Translations under genes and position numbers: made by a program
Shown: in pieces, positions 6,496-7,032 of the stretch
Position numbering within the stretch: position 1 is the stretch's first letter
Layout of the letters: each line of letters begins with the position of its first letter
Notes under the pieces: generated by a model
The model's database searches: none
Told to the model about the DNA's origin: nothing
The model's input: only the letters and a program-made list of their open reading frames with translations
Source: Dehalococcoidia bacterium
Lineage (GTDB): Bacteria; Chloroflexota; Dehalococcoidia; SZUA-161
Assembly: GCA_004376205.1 (NCBI GenBank)
Contig: SOKG01000050.1
Coordinates: forward strand, 1 to 7,032
Direction of reading: 5' to 3'
Length of the DNA stretch: 7,032 nucleotides

Positions 6496-6516
6496 CTATT
6501 CCCGTGAGCTACAGTC

Positions 6517-7032
6517 CTACTCAGGAACCCTCAAGACCCCTGCGCCTTGAATTTTGCCCTGTTTGAGCAGCAGCAGAGAGTGGTTCGCCTCCTCCAGTGC
6601 GAATGCCTGGACTTCCGTACGAATCGGGATCTCTGCCGCCAGAGAAAGGATGTCCTCAGCATCCTTTCGGGTGCTATTTGCCACGCTCCTCACGGTCTTC
6701 TCGTAATAGAGGTGCTCCTGATAGTCCATTTCTGGGATGGGGGTCATATAGATTCCCGCAAGTGCAAGGGTGCCGCCCTTTTCCAGAACCCGCAGGGCAT
6801 CGAGCACCAGTTTTCCTGCGGGGGCGAAGATAATGGCGCTTTGAAGCTTTGCCGGGGGCTCCTCTTCCGCCCTCCCTGTCCAATCTGCGCCCAGCTTTCG
6901 GGCGAGGTTGCGGTGCTCCTCGCTTCTGGAGAATACGAACACCTCGCAGCCCCAGTACTTCGCCACCTGAATAACGATGTGAGCCGAAGCGCCGAATCCG
7001 TAGAGGCCGAGACGTCCGCCCTTTTCGATGTC
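6517..7032 (-). CDS. Zinc-type alcohol dehydrogenase (MDR superfamily), C-terminal 171 residues, cut by window edge
   Basis: The minus-strand frame is open from the window edge to TAG at 6519-6517, with no start inside the window; an apparent internal GTG at 6966 is an ordinary valine codon. The visible part is the NAD(P)-binding Rossmann domain and tail of a medium-chain dehydrogenase. It begins DIEKGGRLGLYGFGASAHIV with the nucleotide-binding glycine pattern, then GCEVFVFSRSEEHRNLARKLGADW (a typical second strand and helix), then LRVLEKGGTLALAGIY. It ends with ANHSLLLLKQGKIQGAGVLRV, a usual MDR C-terminus. The GROES-like catalytic domain with the zinc ligands lies upstream and cannot be checked. 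Family members oxidise alcohols or reduce aldehydes with NAD(P); the substrate here is unknown. No function links it to the nuclease genes, although the 21-base gap to the Mre11-like gene suggests cotranscription. Confidence 0.9.
   Translation of the reverse strand, partial: DIEKGGRLGLYGFGASAHIVIQVAKYWGCEVFVFSRSEEHRNLARKLGADWTGRAEEEPPAKLQSAIIFAPAGKLVLDALRVLEKGGTLALAGIYMTPIPEMDYQEHLYYEKTVRSVANSTRKDAEDILSLAAEIPIRTEVQAFALEEANHSLLLLKQGKIQGAGVLRVPE

Noticed and set aside
6517..6966. A complete small protein of 149 residues starting at 6966
   Set aside because: The frame stays open to the window edge and the extra residues form the Rossmann nucleotide-binding loop of an alcohol dehydrogenase, so the apparent GTG start is internal.

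Overview
The window is compact, mid-GC bacterial DNA in which every supportable gene lies on the minus strand, so transcription runs from position 7032 down to 1. The protein sequences and the gene set (bacterial rpsO-pnp, a compact Mre11/Rad50 pair, an archaeal/Chloroflexota-flavoured beta-CASP protein, GTG starts) suggest an uncultured or little-studied bacterium. My best guess is Chloroflexota near Dehalococcoidia. That placement is an impression from family resemblance and was not tested.

Layout in transcription order: (1) 7032-6517, the C-terminal part of a zinc-type alcohol dehydrogenase, cut by the window edge. (2) 6495-742, a tight four-gene block: an Mre11/SbcD-like nuclease, a 254-residue RecB-family PD-(D/E)XK nuclease with four cysteines placed as in AddB/Cas4 Fe-S nucleases, a 530-residue beta-CASP metallo-beta-lactamase nuclease related to RNase J, and a short Rad50/SbcC-like ATPase with a zinc hook. 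Junctions in the block are an 8-base overlap, a 17-base gap and a 9-base gap, which indicates one operon. (3) 741-562, an intergenic stretch with a strong sigma70-type promoter (TTTACA, 18 bases, TATAAT) facing rpsO. (4) 561-295, ribosomal protein S15, followed after 41 bases by the N-terminus of polynucleotide phosphorylase, which runs off the window at base 1.

The main point of interest is the four-gene block. Mre11 and Rad50 form a DNA-end-processing ATPase/nuclease. Here they enclose two further nucleases of unrelated folds, recalling in organisation the archaeal Mre11-Rad50-HerA-NurA clusters but with different partners. The beta-CASP protein carries histidine in motif C, the state usual for RNA-acting members, and sits close to rpsO-pnp. 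Whether it serves DNA repair or RNA turnover is therefore an open question. All catalytic motifs I could check in the four proteins are intact. I saw no mobile element, CRISPR array, tRNA, rRNA or convincing intrinsic terminator.
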